A stretch of 64,000 bases of DNA from Meghimatium bilineatum (GCA_034231615.1 CM067316.1:66410853-66474852), one strand, 5' to 3'; counted from the stretch's first letter, positions 48,237-60,119 are shown. Notes: generated from the letters alone by a model not told the origin. Numbers and translations are program-made.

Positions 48237-49039
48237 TATTTTCGGGGAGAAAATCACTTCCACCAGTTTTTATGAATTTGTAGATATACTATAGAACACA
48301 TCTTCTGTCTAGGACAGATATACTGTCCCATCCGATATAGGGTCGAAGTGACCCACAACCGTGCTTAAGTCGGATGTGTCAGGCTGTAAGCCACATATAT
48401 TAATGCAATGCTGTAAACCACGACACAAGGTATTTCGTTCTCTGGACAACATCCTGTTAATCTGCAGAAGTATGAGAATAAACGCAGAAGAAGAAGTAGA
48501 GATCTTGTGGAACATTTGGATAAACTTTGTGTCAGAATAAATGTGAAACATTATGCAAATATATTTGATGTCAGTTTATTTCAACAACACATCACCAGCA
48601 GATACTGCACACACACGCATCATAGATACAAACATATATACACATGTACAGACAGACAGATCGTGAAATCTGACGTCAAACAAACGTAATATTCATGAAT
48701 TTGGTGCCTGAATCTGTCTAATGAAAGCTGAACACTGAAGTAAATGTACTGGGACACTATTTTGATTGGTGAATCTGTTCCTGGCAGGCGGATAAATTTG
48801 CCGATCCGTGACACAAAGGGAAATCAATGAGTGCGCCTCAGTAAAGAAAACCAAACCAGAACATCCCTAGGCTGTCTCAACCAGCTCATCCCCAACTGTG
48901 GACTCACACAGACCTTGTGAGTCTATGGAAATGGGGTGCGAGGTGGGGGATGGTGAAGTTTTAGAGATCAATTATCCCTAGCACAACACTTGAAATGATC
49001 AGATTATTGGCTCAGTACTCTCTCACTGCTCAATATATG
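48237..49039. other. Unique intron-2 sequence
   Basis: No repeat, gene or transposon motif recognised. 48780-48960 is a repeat-free, GC-richer patch and a candidate regulatory island. Confidence 0.4.
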
Positions 49040-49745
49040 TCTGTGCACACACAGTTCATTTATAAAACAGTATGTGTACACACGCGTGACATAAAGAACA
49101 TGTATGTGTACACACGCGTGACATAAAGAACATGTATGTGTACACACGCGTGACATAAAGAACATGTATGTGTACACACGCGTGACATAAAGAACATGTA
49201 TGTGTGCACACGCGTGACATAAAGAACATGCATGTGTACACACGTGTGACTTTTAGAACATGTCTGTGTACACACGTGTGACTTTTAGAACATGTCTGTG
49301 TACACACACATGACTTATAGAACATGTCGACATGTGTGCACACACGTGACTTATAGAACATGTCGACATGTGTGCACACACGTGACTTATAGAACATGTA
49401 TGTGTACACACGCGTGACTTATAGAACATGTATGTGTACACATGCGTGACATAAAGAACATGTATGTGTGCACACGCGTGACATAAAGAACATGTATGTG
49501 TGCACACGCGTGACATAAAGAACATGTATGTGTACACACGTGTGACTTTTAGAACATGTCTGTGTACACACACATGACTTATAGAACATGTCGACATGTG
49601 TGCACACACGTGACTTATAGAACATGTATGTGTACACACGCGCGACTTACAAAACAAGTATGTGCACTCACGTGTGACTTATAGAACAAGTACGTGCACT
49701 CACTCGTGGTTTATAGAACATGTCTATATACACGCACGTGCCATA
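49040..49745. repeat. Minisatellite, 32 bp x ~21
   Basis: Units gaacatgtatgtgtacacac plus gcgtgacataaa. The block 49245-49430 and the block 49540-49635 share the same order of variants (tgtctgtgtacacaca, then cgacatgtgtgcacac), so part was duplicated as a block. Alternating purine-pyrimidine tracts (gtgtacacacgcgtg) could adopt Z-DNA. Confidence 0.95.
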
Positions 49746-49799
49746 GAATTTGCTAGCACTTGTGTACACTGTGCTATTAAGATGTACTTGTGTATCCTG

Positions 49800-49965
49800 T
49801 GTTAGTGAAATGCACTGATTTAATGAGATGCAATGTTGTACTGTATACTGTTGTAAAATCTCTCATTCCCAACACTAATGAGGTGCAATGTTGTACCCTG
49901 GATTGTAATATGAAACTGTTATATCCGGTGCTGATGAAATGAACTGTTGTATCACGTGCTAGAGA
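49800..49965. repeat. Left remnant of the 28-bp ttgtaccacgtgctag array
   Basis: Decayed units (atgcaatgttgtaccctgg, ctgttgtatcacgtgctaga). They match the arrays at 51651-53020 and 54835-55085. Confidence 0.8.
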
Positions 49966-51650
49966 GATATAGTTTTCGGGCCCACGATAAAGGGGGGTGG
50001 GGTTATTGCGTTGTTAATTTTTATGATAAGCTGACATGGAAGCAACACATAAACAGAGCAACAACAAAAGCCAGGAAGAAGTTAGCTAACCTGAGAAAAC
50101 TAAGTAGAACCACATGGGGAAACAGTGGAAATATACTCCGCAAAGTTTACTAGCAAGGCATAAGACCACACCTGGAATATGGTTCAGCTGCGTGGTGTCC
50201 TGCATCAAACACCACATTAAAAGATCTAGGTAAAGTGTAAAACCAGGCACTTAGAATAATGTTGGGAGGAATGAAATCAACACATATAGTAGTGATGCAG
50301 AACATGGGGAGAACGCAAACACTTGGCGAACACAGACACACAAAGGTACTAATACAAGCAGAAACGTTTCTGAAAATATGCCAAGTTATCCAATGAAGGA
50401 AAGATTCCAAAATCTGGCAATGGAACGAGTGAAAAGAAGAAGCTTTATCCACCAAGCTAAACGACTCCGTAGACAACTTACAGACCTACATGAAGTTAAC
50501 AGCCGATTAAGGTCTGTACCAGAACAAACCTCATGGAGTGAAAGGCATGGAGTAACAATATACATTCAGACCTACGTGAAAGGAATACTAAGCGAGAACG
50601 AGCAGAGCAGTGTGCAGCGAATGGCAGTTACTCTCAGTTTCCTGGACGAGGAATATCCACAAGACATGTGAGTCAGAGTATACACAGATGTGTCAGCACA
50701 GAATGTAGTGAGGAATGGAGGTGCAGGTGTACATATAGAATATCCATACAAGCCTAGAGATACGATCAGAACACCAACAGGTAACATCTGTTCTAATTAT
50801 GATGCAGAAATCCAGGCAATTATTGTGGCAACTGGAAAACTGCTGAACTCCAACCCTGTCCCACAGTTCATGGTATTTCTAACAGATGCAAGGTCAGTGC
50901 TTCAAACTCTCCAGTCTGGAAAAAACTAACAGACTTACAAAAACTACTTAATGAACTGTACTACCAGTATAGGGTAACCATGCAGTGGATACCCTCTCAC
51001 TGTGGAATACGAGGAAATGAAAAAGCAGACCAACTGGCTAAGGAAAGTGCTGCCGAAGACAACCAGATATACCAATCACCTACCATCCGAACAAATCAGA
51101 TGATCAAGTCAATAATTAAGCCGCAAACACCAGCACAAGATGACTATCACATTATGAATAGATCAGAACAAGTTATAATTCTAAGTCTCAGAACAGGACA
51201 CAACCGACTCCGCAGTCACATGTACACAAAGTTCAAGATTGGTAACACGGCCATGTGTACATGTGGACAGGCAGCAGAGAGTGCCAAACATATACTTCAA
51301 GATTGTTCTGAGCATGAAACTCTGAGGCAGACATATTGACGAGAGGAAACAACACTGGAATCAAAGCTCTATGGGCCACTGTGTGAACTACAAAAGACAG
51401 TGAGTTTTTATTCAGGAGACAGAATTACAGATATAGCAGATATGTTTCAAGTGAACGAAAGAAGACGAAAAGAAGAGGAAGAAGAAGCCAAAATATCGCT
51501 AAAACCCGTCCCGAATCAGCGATTATTTACAAAAAATCTTCAAATTTCCCAGTGAAACTTATACAGAAAAACGAAAAACAGAGGAATATAAAATTTAAAA
51601 TTGTTGATTTCCATAACAACAAAACTCTCCCATTCAGGTAATAATATCTG
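49966..51650 (+). mobile_element. LINE G (I/Jockey-like), RT end and RNase H
   Basis: Reads YDKLTWKQHINRATTKARKK, LANLRKLSRTTWG, IRPHLEYGSAAWCPASNTTL and LGGMKSTHI. Then an RNase H region ending IPSHCGIRGNEKADQLAK, followed by LSLRTGHNRLRSHMYTKFKI and CTCGQAAESAKHILQDCSEH (the Cys-rich C-terminus). Frames change a few times but long stretches remain open (50980-51339). It is inserted within the 28-bp array. Confidence 0.9.
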
Positions 51651-53020
51651 TCGCCCTGATACTGTTGTGCCCCATGCAGATTTGTTGTTGTACCACGTGC
51701 TAGTGAGAGATGGTGTTGTACCACGTGTTAGTGAGATATGGTGTACAATGTGTTAGTGAGATATGGTGTTGTACCACGTGTTTGTGAGATGTGGTGTTGT
51801 ACAACGTGTTAGTGAGATATGGTGTTGTACGACGTGCTAGTGAGATATGGTGTTGTACCACGTGTTAGTGAGATATGGTGTTGTACGACGTGCTAGTGAG
51901 ATATGGTGTTGTACCACGTGTTAGTGAGATATGGTGTTGTACCACGTGTTAGTGAGATATGGTGTTGTACCACGTACTAGTGAGATATGGTGTTGTACGA
52001 CGTGCTAGTGAGACGTGGTGTTGTACCGTGTACTAGTAAGATGTAGTGTTTTACTACGTTCTATTTTGATGGGGTGTTGCACCACGTGCTAATTAGATGT
52101 GGTGTTGTACCACCTGCTAGTTAGATGTGGTGTTGTACCACGTACTAGTTAGGTGTGCTGTTGTATCACGTGCTAATTAGATGTGGTGTTGTACCACCTG
52201 CTAGTTAGATGTGGTGTTGTACCACCTGCTAGTTAGATGTGGTGTTGTACCACCTGCTAGTTAGATGTGGTGTTGTACCACGTGCTAGTTAGATGTGGTG
52301 TTGTACCACCTGCTAGTTAGATGTGCTGTTGTATCACGTGCTAGTTAGATGTGGTGTTGTACCACCTGCTAGTTAGATGTGGTGTTGTACCACCTGCTAG
52401 TTAGATGTGGTGTTGTACCACCTGCTAGTTAGATGTGGTGTTGTACCACGTGCTAGTTAGATGTGGTGTTGTACCACCTGCTAGTTAGATGTGGTGTTGT
52501 ACCACCTGCTAGTTAGATGTGGTGTTGTACCACGTGCTAGTTAGATGTGTTGTTGTACCACGTGCTAGTTAGATGTGTTGTTGTACCACCTGCTAGTTAG
52601 ATGTGCTGTTGTACCACCTGCTAGTTAGATGTGTTGTTGTACCACGTGCTACTTAGATGTGTTGTTGTACCACGTGCTAGTTAGATGTGTTGTTGTACTA
52701 CGTGCTACCTAGACTTGTTGTTGTACCACGTGCTAGTTAGATGTGTTGTTGTACTACGTGCTACCTAGACTTGTTGTTGTACCACGTGCTAGTTAGATGT
52801 GTTGTTGTACCACGTGCTAGTTAGATGTGGTGTTGTACCACGTGCTACTTAGATGTGGTGTTGTACCACGTGCTAGTTAGATGTGGTGTTGTACTACGTG
52901 CTACCTAGATTTGGTGTTGTACCACGTGCTAGTTAGATGTGTTGTTGTACCACGTGCTAGTTAGATGTGTTGTTGTACCACGTGCTAGTTAGATGTGGTG
53001 TTGTATCACGTGTTTCTGTA
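51651..53020. repeat. Minisatellite, 28 bp x ~48
   Basis: Units tagttagatgtggtgttgta plus ccacgtgc. The left part has tagtgagatatgg, the right part tagttagatgtgg or gtgttg, and acctgc versus acgtgc alternate in runs. Gradual change along the array suggests successive local expansions. Each unit with cacgtg holds an E-box. Confidence 0.97.
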
Positions 53021-53699
53021 CTTTGAGTTATAGATGTGTTAATTAATGAGTCGTCAGAATATCATCATAGCACTCCAGAAAATTGTGAAGGTGCTCCGAT
53101 CTCATTCTTAGTGATGTCCTTCAGCAAATGCAAACTGATTGTACCAGTTTTTTGTTTCTTTGTTGGTTGATAAATTTTCTTTTAAAAAAAAATCCTATAT
53201 GCCGCTGGTTTCTAGCAACACCACACCTCACTTCCACGTCCTGCATTCTAGCCATAGATACGGAAGAATAAATATGCCTCATATCTTCTAACTGGTTCAA
53301 GTCCATGATTGCTCTCAAAATATCAGCACTAACTATTAAACTGCCACTATTTTCTTCGGCCAAGAAATGGAAGTCTGTCTGTTCCTTCATTTCTCCTAAC
53401 ACCCACATGTCCAAGTATAAAATGAATGTAACTTTCTTCAGTACAGATTTCGTCATCGACACTAGCCACTGACAGCGCAAATTTCGTCGTGGACACTAGC
53501 CACTGACAGCGTAGATTGCCTGACTAAATCTTTGACAGCATATTCATAGAATCTGTCAGAAAACAGACAACTGCAGTACTTCTGGGACTCCATCCATATC
53601 ATTGCCTTCATCACTGACATCACCTCCATCATCATCATACTACTAGTGGTTGTATTGAAAGAACCACTTTCTTCCCTAATACACTTCTGTAATTAATTA

Positions 53700-54262
53700 A
53701 TTCATTCATTTTCCTTTTGCGCTGAAGTTAGCGATGGCAGGTGTCAGATCTCTCCAATTCTGTTTGTTTAAAGCTATTCTGTGCAGTTCTTGAATAGTAT
53801 GTATATTGATTGTTTTATTTTCTATTTTATGTCTGCGCGTAAAACATGCCCGATATAGGACCAACGGCGTTTTCTGATAACATCTGTGATGAAATTTTGA
53901 TGTGTCTCTTCTCTGATTTTATCATTCGATTTGAATTTACTCCAATAGGTGTTATTTATCCTACGAAGACATTTTTTTCTCGAAACTCAGTAATTTCTTT
54001 TCTGAAGATAAAAAGCTTTTCCAGCTCTCAAATCCATATCATAGCACCGGAATAATGCAGGAATTAAATAAGCGTATTTTATGCGTGTGCTGATTGACCT
54101 CCAGATATTAGACAGACTGTTAAAGGCACTTCATGCTAGTGCAATGCGAGTGGTAATTTCTGTCATGACATCACCGTCGTGTGTTAATTTGCGTTCTAGA
54201 TAGAAGAATTTATGTAACTTTTCAAGTTGTTGTCCATTTAAAGTAATTGCATTAGGTGAATT
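53700..54262 (-). mobile_element. LINE H fragment inserted in LINE E
   Basis: The minus strand reads ITLNGQQLEKLHKF, ERKLTHDGDVMTEITTRIAL, SAFNSLSNIWRSISTRIKYA, EETHQNFITDVIRKRRWSYI and GHVLRADIK, the C-terminal part of an RT ORF. LINE E sequence cttccctaatacacttc occurs on both sides, consistent with a target-site duplication. Confidence 0.8.
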
Positions 54263-54352
54263 ACTTCCGTAATACACTTCCCTAATACTATTCCCTAATA
54301 CACTTCCCTAATACTATTCCCTAATACACTTCTCTAATACACTTCCCTCGGC
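54263..54352. repeat. ccctaatac repeats at the LINE H junction
   Basis: On the high side of LINE H the LINE E motif cttccctaatac has become about six short units (cttccctaatactattccct). The low side has it once (53672-53688). Confidence 0.88.
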
Positions 54353-54455
54353 ATTGACCCGTGAATGCCCAAGCGCTGCGCATGTGCCGAACAATAAACC
54401 CATTAGTGTAGACAATAATATCCCAAACTGAGGAATTCTCACTGATTAGATGCTG

Positions 54456-54554
54456 GACTTCTGAATCTATGCACATCGGGAAGTCTTTGACTTCTGAATC
54501 TATACACATCGGGAAGTCTTTGACTTCTGAATCTATGCACATCGGGAAGTCTTT
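54456..54554 (-). repeat. 33-bp x 3 in-frame expansion within LINE E
   Basis: Three units of gacttctgaatctatgcaca plus tcgggaagtcttt, exactly 99 bp, reading DFPMCIDSEVK three times and leading into QHLISEN. Other LINE E copies have a single EVQALISEN here. Confidence 0.95.
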
Positions 54555-54834
54555 GTCACATTTGCTGGAAAGTGTGATGACCGCTTCAATGGAAGTTGTA
54601 ACCTTGATAGGCGTACTGTCCCCACTCTTCTCCGTGTTAGATTCCCTTATTGTAAATAACAGTTTAGTAACCTCCCCTCCACCCTGTCAAGCTATATCTT
54701 CTCTTTCTTGAAAATATGTTTCCCTTGAATCTATTTTCAATATCAACATGTGCTAAATGGTACTTGTCAACACTGGATGTGCGGGTATAACGAGCACTGC
54801 AAAATATCCGCTAATTTGCATCATCCAATATTGT

Positions 54835-55085
54835 ATTGTTGTGTGGGGTGGGGGGGGGGGTTACAATATTGTACCTGTACTAGTGATCTGCATTGTTGTA
54901 CATTGTACTGGTTATATGCAATGCTCTACTATGTGCTAATTATTTGCAATAGTGTGCTATGCACTAGTAATACATAATGTTGCACCCCGTACTAGTGATA
55001 TGCAATGTTGTACCCTGTACTAGTGATGTACAATGGTGTATCCTGTACTAGTGATCTGCAATCTTGTACATTTTTTCTAGTGAGA
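54835..55085. repeat. 28-bp array, decayed right part
   Basis: Units gtactagtgatatgcaatgt plus tgtaccct, about seven, with a G run at 54848. Same family as 51651-53020. Confidence 0.85.
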
Positions 55086-56039
55086 AGTCTATGTGAGTAC
55101 AATTGGTGAATCCTACAAGATATATCGTCTGATATAATGGATATATATTTTGCGAGAGGCGAACTAGTGAATTAGTCTGAATGAACTATATGGATTGTTC
55201 GTCAGGTCTGTCACCTACAACGAATATCAATTGACAGTGTAAGGCGCAAGCAAATATTGAACAAGGCGTGGAAGCCATTTACTTAGATCGTTGATTATAC
55301 AAACAGAGCTTCTAGAGACCGTACCAGACTCAGAAATTGTTGTTTTGTTCAAGGAGCCGACTGCTGTATTCGTCGACATCCCCGGGTCTACTCTTTCAAA
55401 GATCAACAACAGACAACCACCAATTTCAAACAACATTTTCCAATTTACACCAAGCTGTCAACAGTATTAAACCAGACGAGTGTCACGTGACGAATTGGGC
55501 CATTCAGCCATGTAATTTTTTGTTCCATTCAACTAGCAATGTTTTCTAGATGTCGAATCGACTCCAAGCTTTACTTCGCCCGACGACGTCTTTAGAATTG
55601 ATGATAATATCATTCTGTCGCCGTTTTGTTAGTTAAACAACTAGAAGAGAGGAGGTGCGCTGGCAAGGGCAGGGTCAAACAAGGGCCTTGTCGTATGCCA
55701 GAGGCTGAGATGTGTACCCTTGTGTTGTGCTCATGCACAAATTGTTCCAATAGCCCGTCACCTTTTGAGCCGAATGAGAACGATTTACTCAGGACACCGG
55801 AGTGTGCCCCACCATGTCAAAACACTAACGACAATGGTTGTTTCTGAACTACTTCAAGCAGTGTTTGCTATGCGGGAAGCAGGCATCCATCCCGATTAAA
55901 ACTCTATCCAAATGTTAGGTTGTTGAGAACTGATTGTTTCTGTCGTTTGAGGCCTGCACATCGATTCTCCAATCCTGAGACAACCATTGAGCAGGTGGGG
56001 CAAAATCGTTTTCTTTCAGGCGACATTGCGTACATCTGT
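55086..56039. other. Unique intron-2 island
   Basis: About 950 bp without tandem structure or transposon motif, among the longest such stretches in intron 2. A plus-strand open frame at 55626-55847 is Cys- and Pro-rich (CTLVLCSCTNCSNSPSP) but resembles nothing I know; I do not call it a gene. Confidence 0.4.
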
Positions 56040-56170
56040 ATTTATTGCTACTGACACAGAAGGAACACTTCGGTACATGAATATGACACAGAAGGAACAC
56101 TCTATTACATGAATATAACACAGAAGGAACACTTCGATACATGAATATGACACAGAATTATATGAATATG
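56040..56170. repeat. ~32-bp x 4 array
   Basis: Units acacagaaggaacacttcga plus tacatgaatatg. Confidence 0.9.
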
Positions 56171-56367
56171 ACACGGGTCAAATCAGTAATGGTTCAAATA
56201 TGTACTCTCAAACAAGTGACGTAGCTCCCATTAAACATCATCAAAGGGATTAACAAACGATCATCATCAGGTATGGTAGACGAATAACAGCATAAACTGT
56301 GCATTCTAGTTGTGAATATTCTCTACAAATCTCCAAGTTGCCAGCACACTATGTAAATATAGGTAAA

Positions 56368-56750
56368 ACTGCGGATCAACTCTTCACTGTATAAATAGCA
56401 CCCACTGTTTGCATTTTTACGAAGCTGGCGTCACGGATTTCCCACTGCGCATGCCTAGTCAACTATCTATTAGCCAAGCGACAACGAACTTTCAAACTTT
56501 ACAATTATAACTCATTTATGTATTACTTTATAACTCATTTATTTATTACTTTATAACTCATTTATGTATTACTTTATAACGAATCCTAATCCTTACCCCC
56601 CCCCCCTCCCTAATCTAAATGATAATGCCAAATCAATATTCCGTTTCAAGTATACTTTAATTTTAATTGCAACTTCTGCAATCACACTGCAAAGGTTAGA
56701 TAATACCCCGGAACTAGAACAAAGGTATCAGTGAAGAGTTGATCTGTAGT
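56368..56750. mobile_element. Non-autonomous DNA element with 22-bp inverted ends
   Basis: The left end actgcggatcaactcttcac (56368-56389) matches the reverse complement of 56729-56750 with three mismatches. The interior (about 340 bp) has no coding capacity. It includes a 23-bp x 3 array (ataactcatttatgtattac, 56505-56580) and a C run. The flank on each side resembles the 28-bp array that follows, so it seems to have inserted there. Confidence 0.72.
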
Positions 56751-56789
56751 TGCGTCTAAATCTACATAAATATTTTAGTTGGATGACTT

Positions 56790-57215
56790 TATGTAAGTCT
56801 CCTAGATGTGAGCACACTGTATGAATCTTCTAGCTTCGAGCACACTATATGAATCTTCTAGCTTCGAGCACACTATATGAATCTTCTAGCTTCGAGCACA
56901 CTATATGAATCTTCTAGCTTCGAGTACTCTACATAAACCACCCAGTTGCGAACACTCTATATAAATCTTCTAATTGCGAACACTCTATATAAATTTTCTA
57001 GTTGCGAACACTCTATATAAATCTTCTAGTTGCGAACACTCTATATAAATCTTCTAGTTGTGATCACTACATAAATCTCATAGATGCGAGCACAATGTAA
57101 ATCTTCCAGCTGCGAGCAATCTATACAAATCTCTAACTGCGAGCACTCTATATAAATCTTCTAGTTACGAGAACTCTATATAAATCTTCTAGAAGCAAGC
57201 ATTCTATGAAAATCT
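56790..57215. repeat. Minisatellite, ~28 bp x 15
   Basis: Units gcgaacactctatataaatc plus ttctagtt. The left part has the form cttcgagcacactatatgaa. Confidence 0.95.
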
Positions 57216-57299
57216 ATGTAAATCTCCTGTACTATTAGAAAAATATATATAGTAGATCGAGGTTGGATTAATAACAGATTAGACTGAGAACAATAGTAG

Positions 57300-57690
57300 C
57301 AGACAAATAGTAGTTTAGAACAGCAATAGATTAAACCTAGAACAGGTTAGAACAGCAATAGCTTAAACCTAGAACAGGTCAGAACAGCAATAGCTTAAAC
57401 CTAGAACAGGTTAGAACAACAATAGCTTAAACCCAGAACAGGTTAGAACAGCAATAGCTTAAACCTAGAGCAGGTCAGAACAGCAATAACTTAAACCTAG
57501 AACAGGTTAGAACAACAATAGCTTAAACCTAGAACAGGTCAGAACAGCAATAGCTTAAACCTAGAACAGGTTAGAACAACAATAGCTTAAACCCAGAACA
57601 GGTTAGAACAGCAATAGCTTAAACCTAGAGCAGGTCAGAACAGCAATAACTTAAACCTAGAACAGGTTAGAACAACAATATCTTAGAATA
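57300..57690. repeat. Minisatellite, 32 bp x 12, with 160-bp higher-order repeat
   Basis: Units aacaggttagaacagcaata plus gcttaaacctag. The variant string around gcttaaacccag recurs exactly 160 bp (five units) apart, at 57427 and 57587. Confidence 0.96.
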
Positions 57691-58376
57691 AGAACAGTTT
57701 CCAACAGTAACCGTTTTGACCAGATATTTTGAACAGTTTACAACAATAACCACGAGAAAGATGGATAGAAAAAGGCAGGGAATTCTTGAACACACACGGT
57801 CATAGCAGAGACGAGGCACAACATCTGGCATTGAAAAACAAGCTCGAGGGCCAATCATCCCTACGCTTAACGACAAGAGTGGATAACAAACCACCTGGGC
57901 AAAAACAATACACAATATAACAATAACAGTTTTGACCAATATTTTTTATAAGTTTATAAAAGTAACACTTTTGAACAGTTTATAACAGTAACATTTTTTG
58001 AACAGTTTATAGCAACAATATTTGGAACAGTTTATAACAGAAACATTTTTGAATAGTTTATAACAATAATATTTTGAACAGTTTATAACAATAACATTTT
58101 TGAACAGTTTATAACAATAACAGTTTATAATAATACACGATTGGAATATTGTATAACAATAGCAATTTTAACCAGATCGTTTGAACAGCTTATTGCAATA
58201 ATATTAATGAACAGTTTATGGAAAAAGGTTTATAACACTAACAGTTTTGAACAGTTTATAATAATAACATTTTTGAACAGTTTATAACAATAGCAGTTTA
58301 TAACAAAAACAATTCTGAACAGTTGTTTTGAACAGTTTATAAAAATAACAGTTTATAACAACAGTTTTTAAAAATA
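57691..58376. repeat. Degenerate gaacagtttataacaataac array, part 1
   Basis: Units of about 20-30 bp around gaacagtttataacaataac. A unique patch sits at 57740-57900. The same family continues at 59736-59945 and 61006-61412, split by insertions. Confidence 0.88.
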
Positions 58377-58378
58377 TA

Positions 58379-59733
58379 CCTGTCAACCTGTTGAGACTGA
58401 AAACCATAAAAAAAGTTTTGAAAAACCGTAATTAAGCATGAGAAACCGTAAAATCATACAAAATGGTGAGGGAGGCGGGGCTACATTCGCGCACAGATAA
58501 AACAAAAAGGTCATTTGGATGTTTTACAAGTAGTTTCTGTTTAACATAGACAGTCATAGCGTGGGAAGGAAAATTATAGGCCACAAAGTCTGGTCCTATG
58601 TATCTTTATGTAACTTTAATATGAAAAAAAAAAGAAATATGAAAAAAATCAATACAGAGAATGGATGTTTAGTTCCGTTTGAAACTATAACAACTTGTTG
58701 GAGTGCTCTATAAAGCGTTCAATAATAATTTCAACTATCCATGAATAACGCACATCATGCATTTATGATCAGCAGAGTTCGTACAACTATGACAGGCAGA
58801 GATCGTACACCTATGACCGGCGGAGATCGTGCATTTATGACCGGCGGAGATCATGCATCTATGGATGGCAGTAATAATTCATATATGGCCGGCAGAGATC
58901 GTTCAACTATGACCGGCATCGATCGTGCATCTATGAATAGCGGAGAACGTGCATCGGTGAATAGCGGAGATTGTGCATCTGTGAATAGCGGAGACTGTGC
59001 ATCTATTATCGGCGGAGACCGTACGACTATGACTCGTGGAGATTGTGCATCTGTGATCGTAAGGGTTCGTGCATCTATAGCAGCGACGGCTTCATTTTCA
59101 GTCAGCGGCATAATTTTCCGTTTGTAATTCCTAAGAAGAAACATAACGTGACAACAAAATATTGGTTTAAGATGAGTTCTAAAGATCAGATTTAGGCCTA
59201 CATAAACAAATAACATATTCTATTATTTAACTATAAACCTACCTACACTACCTAGGTCTAGGAGGCAAACAAAAACGTACAATATAAATTAAACGATGTA
59301 TATAGTAGGCCTAGAAACAAAATACATGTGTTACTAGTATTTGTGTACTGTAGATACACTGAGTAACACTGTCAATGCACGTGGACAAAAATTCCCTAAG
59401 TTCGGTATAAAGAGAACGTCCCCAGCACAGAGAATAATTAAAGTACTGGGTAGTGTGTTAAAAGCATTGTTTCCAACAATACTTCGCCCCCAGACCAGAT
59501 CAAATAAAAATCGCAAACGACACTATTGTTAATAAAACCCGTACTAATCAATGTTGCCACTAAAATATATACTAAAATATCAGTGTCACCACTAAATTAA
59601 ATTTTTAAAAACACAAAACGTACAGAACTGCAGAAATTCACGCAAAAACCCGTAAATGCCGGTGTACGCCAGTAAAGTCGTACAGCGTGGAAAAACCCGT
59701 AAAAATTACGGCGATTTACGGACAGTTGACATG
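58379..59733. mobile_element. Putative non-autonomous DNA element, 1355 bp
   Basis: It interrupts the gaacagtttata array. The ends are cctgtcaac and gttgacatg (9 bp inverted, one mismatch), each bordered by TA. Ccgtaa motifs occur near both ends in inverted orientation. No transposase is recognisable. Family not assigned; TA target suggests but does not prove a Tc1/mariner-related origin. Confidence 0.55.
58760..59075. repeat. 24-bp x ~13 degenerate array inside the 58.4-59.7 kb element
   Basis: Units like gtgcatctatgaccggcgga plus gatc, variable. It gives a 128-codon open frame that I do not regard as coding. Confidence 0.85.
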
Positions 59734-59735
59734 TA

Positions 59736-59945
59736 AGGAAAAATGTTTTTAACAGTTTATAATAGTAACAGGTTTGAACATATTTTTTAAACAGTTTATA
59801 ACGATAACAGTATATTATAATAACATTTAGTTTTGAATAGGTGTTTTGAACAATTTATAATAACAGTTTATAACAATAACAGTATTGAACAGTTTGCAAC
59901 AATATCAGTTTTGACCAGATGTTTTGAACAGTTTATAACAATCAT
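59736..59945. repeat. gaacagtttataacaataac array, part 2
   Basis: About eight degenerate units between the 58.4-59.7 kb element and a short unique stretch (59946-60115). Confidence 0.85.
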
Positions 59946-60119
59946 CATTATCATCAAATGCCGTCTCCGCAACGAAGGTTGGCTGCATCAACTGTCTCTT
60001 GTTGGTCTGTCTGCTACTCTGTCTGCTAGACTGTAATCTGTATATCTTGTGATACAACTCTCCCACTTGTATCTCTGCCTACCTCTTGCTCACCTTCCTT
60101 CGATTTTACACTCAATTAA

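Larger units (their letters stand above)
53021..54720 (-). mobile_element. LINE E fragment, split by LINE H
   Basis: From the high end: SEVQHLISENSSVWDIIVYT, NGFIVRHMRSAWAFTGQCRG, then the LINE H insertion, then KCIREESGSFNTTTSSMMMM, CFLTDSMNMLSKI, VTFILYLDMWVLGEMKEQTD and VEVRCGVARNQRHIGF. The RNase H is degenerate. It sits in the 28-bp array (arrays at 52.9 and 54.84 kb). Confidence 0.85.

Noticed and set aside
55626-55847. 73-codon Cys/Pro-rich ORF
   Set aside because: Short, no family resemblance, no splice or promoter evidence; kept only as part of a unique island.
58741-59127. 128-codon ORF (MTGGDR repeats) as a gene
   Set aside because: Made of a degenerate 24-bp array inside a putative DNA element; no recognisable domain.
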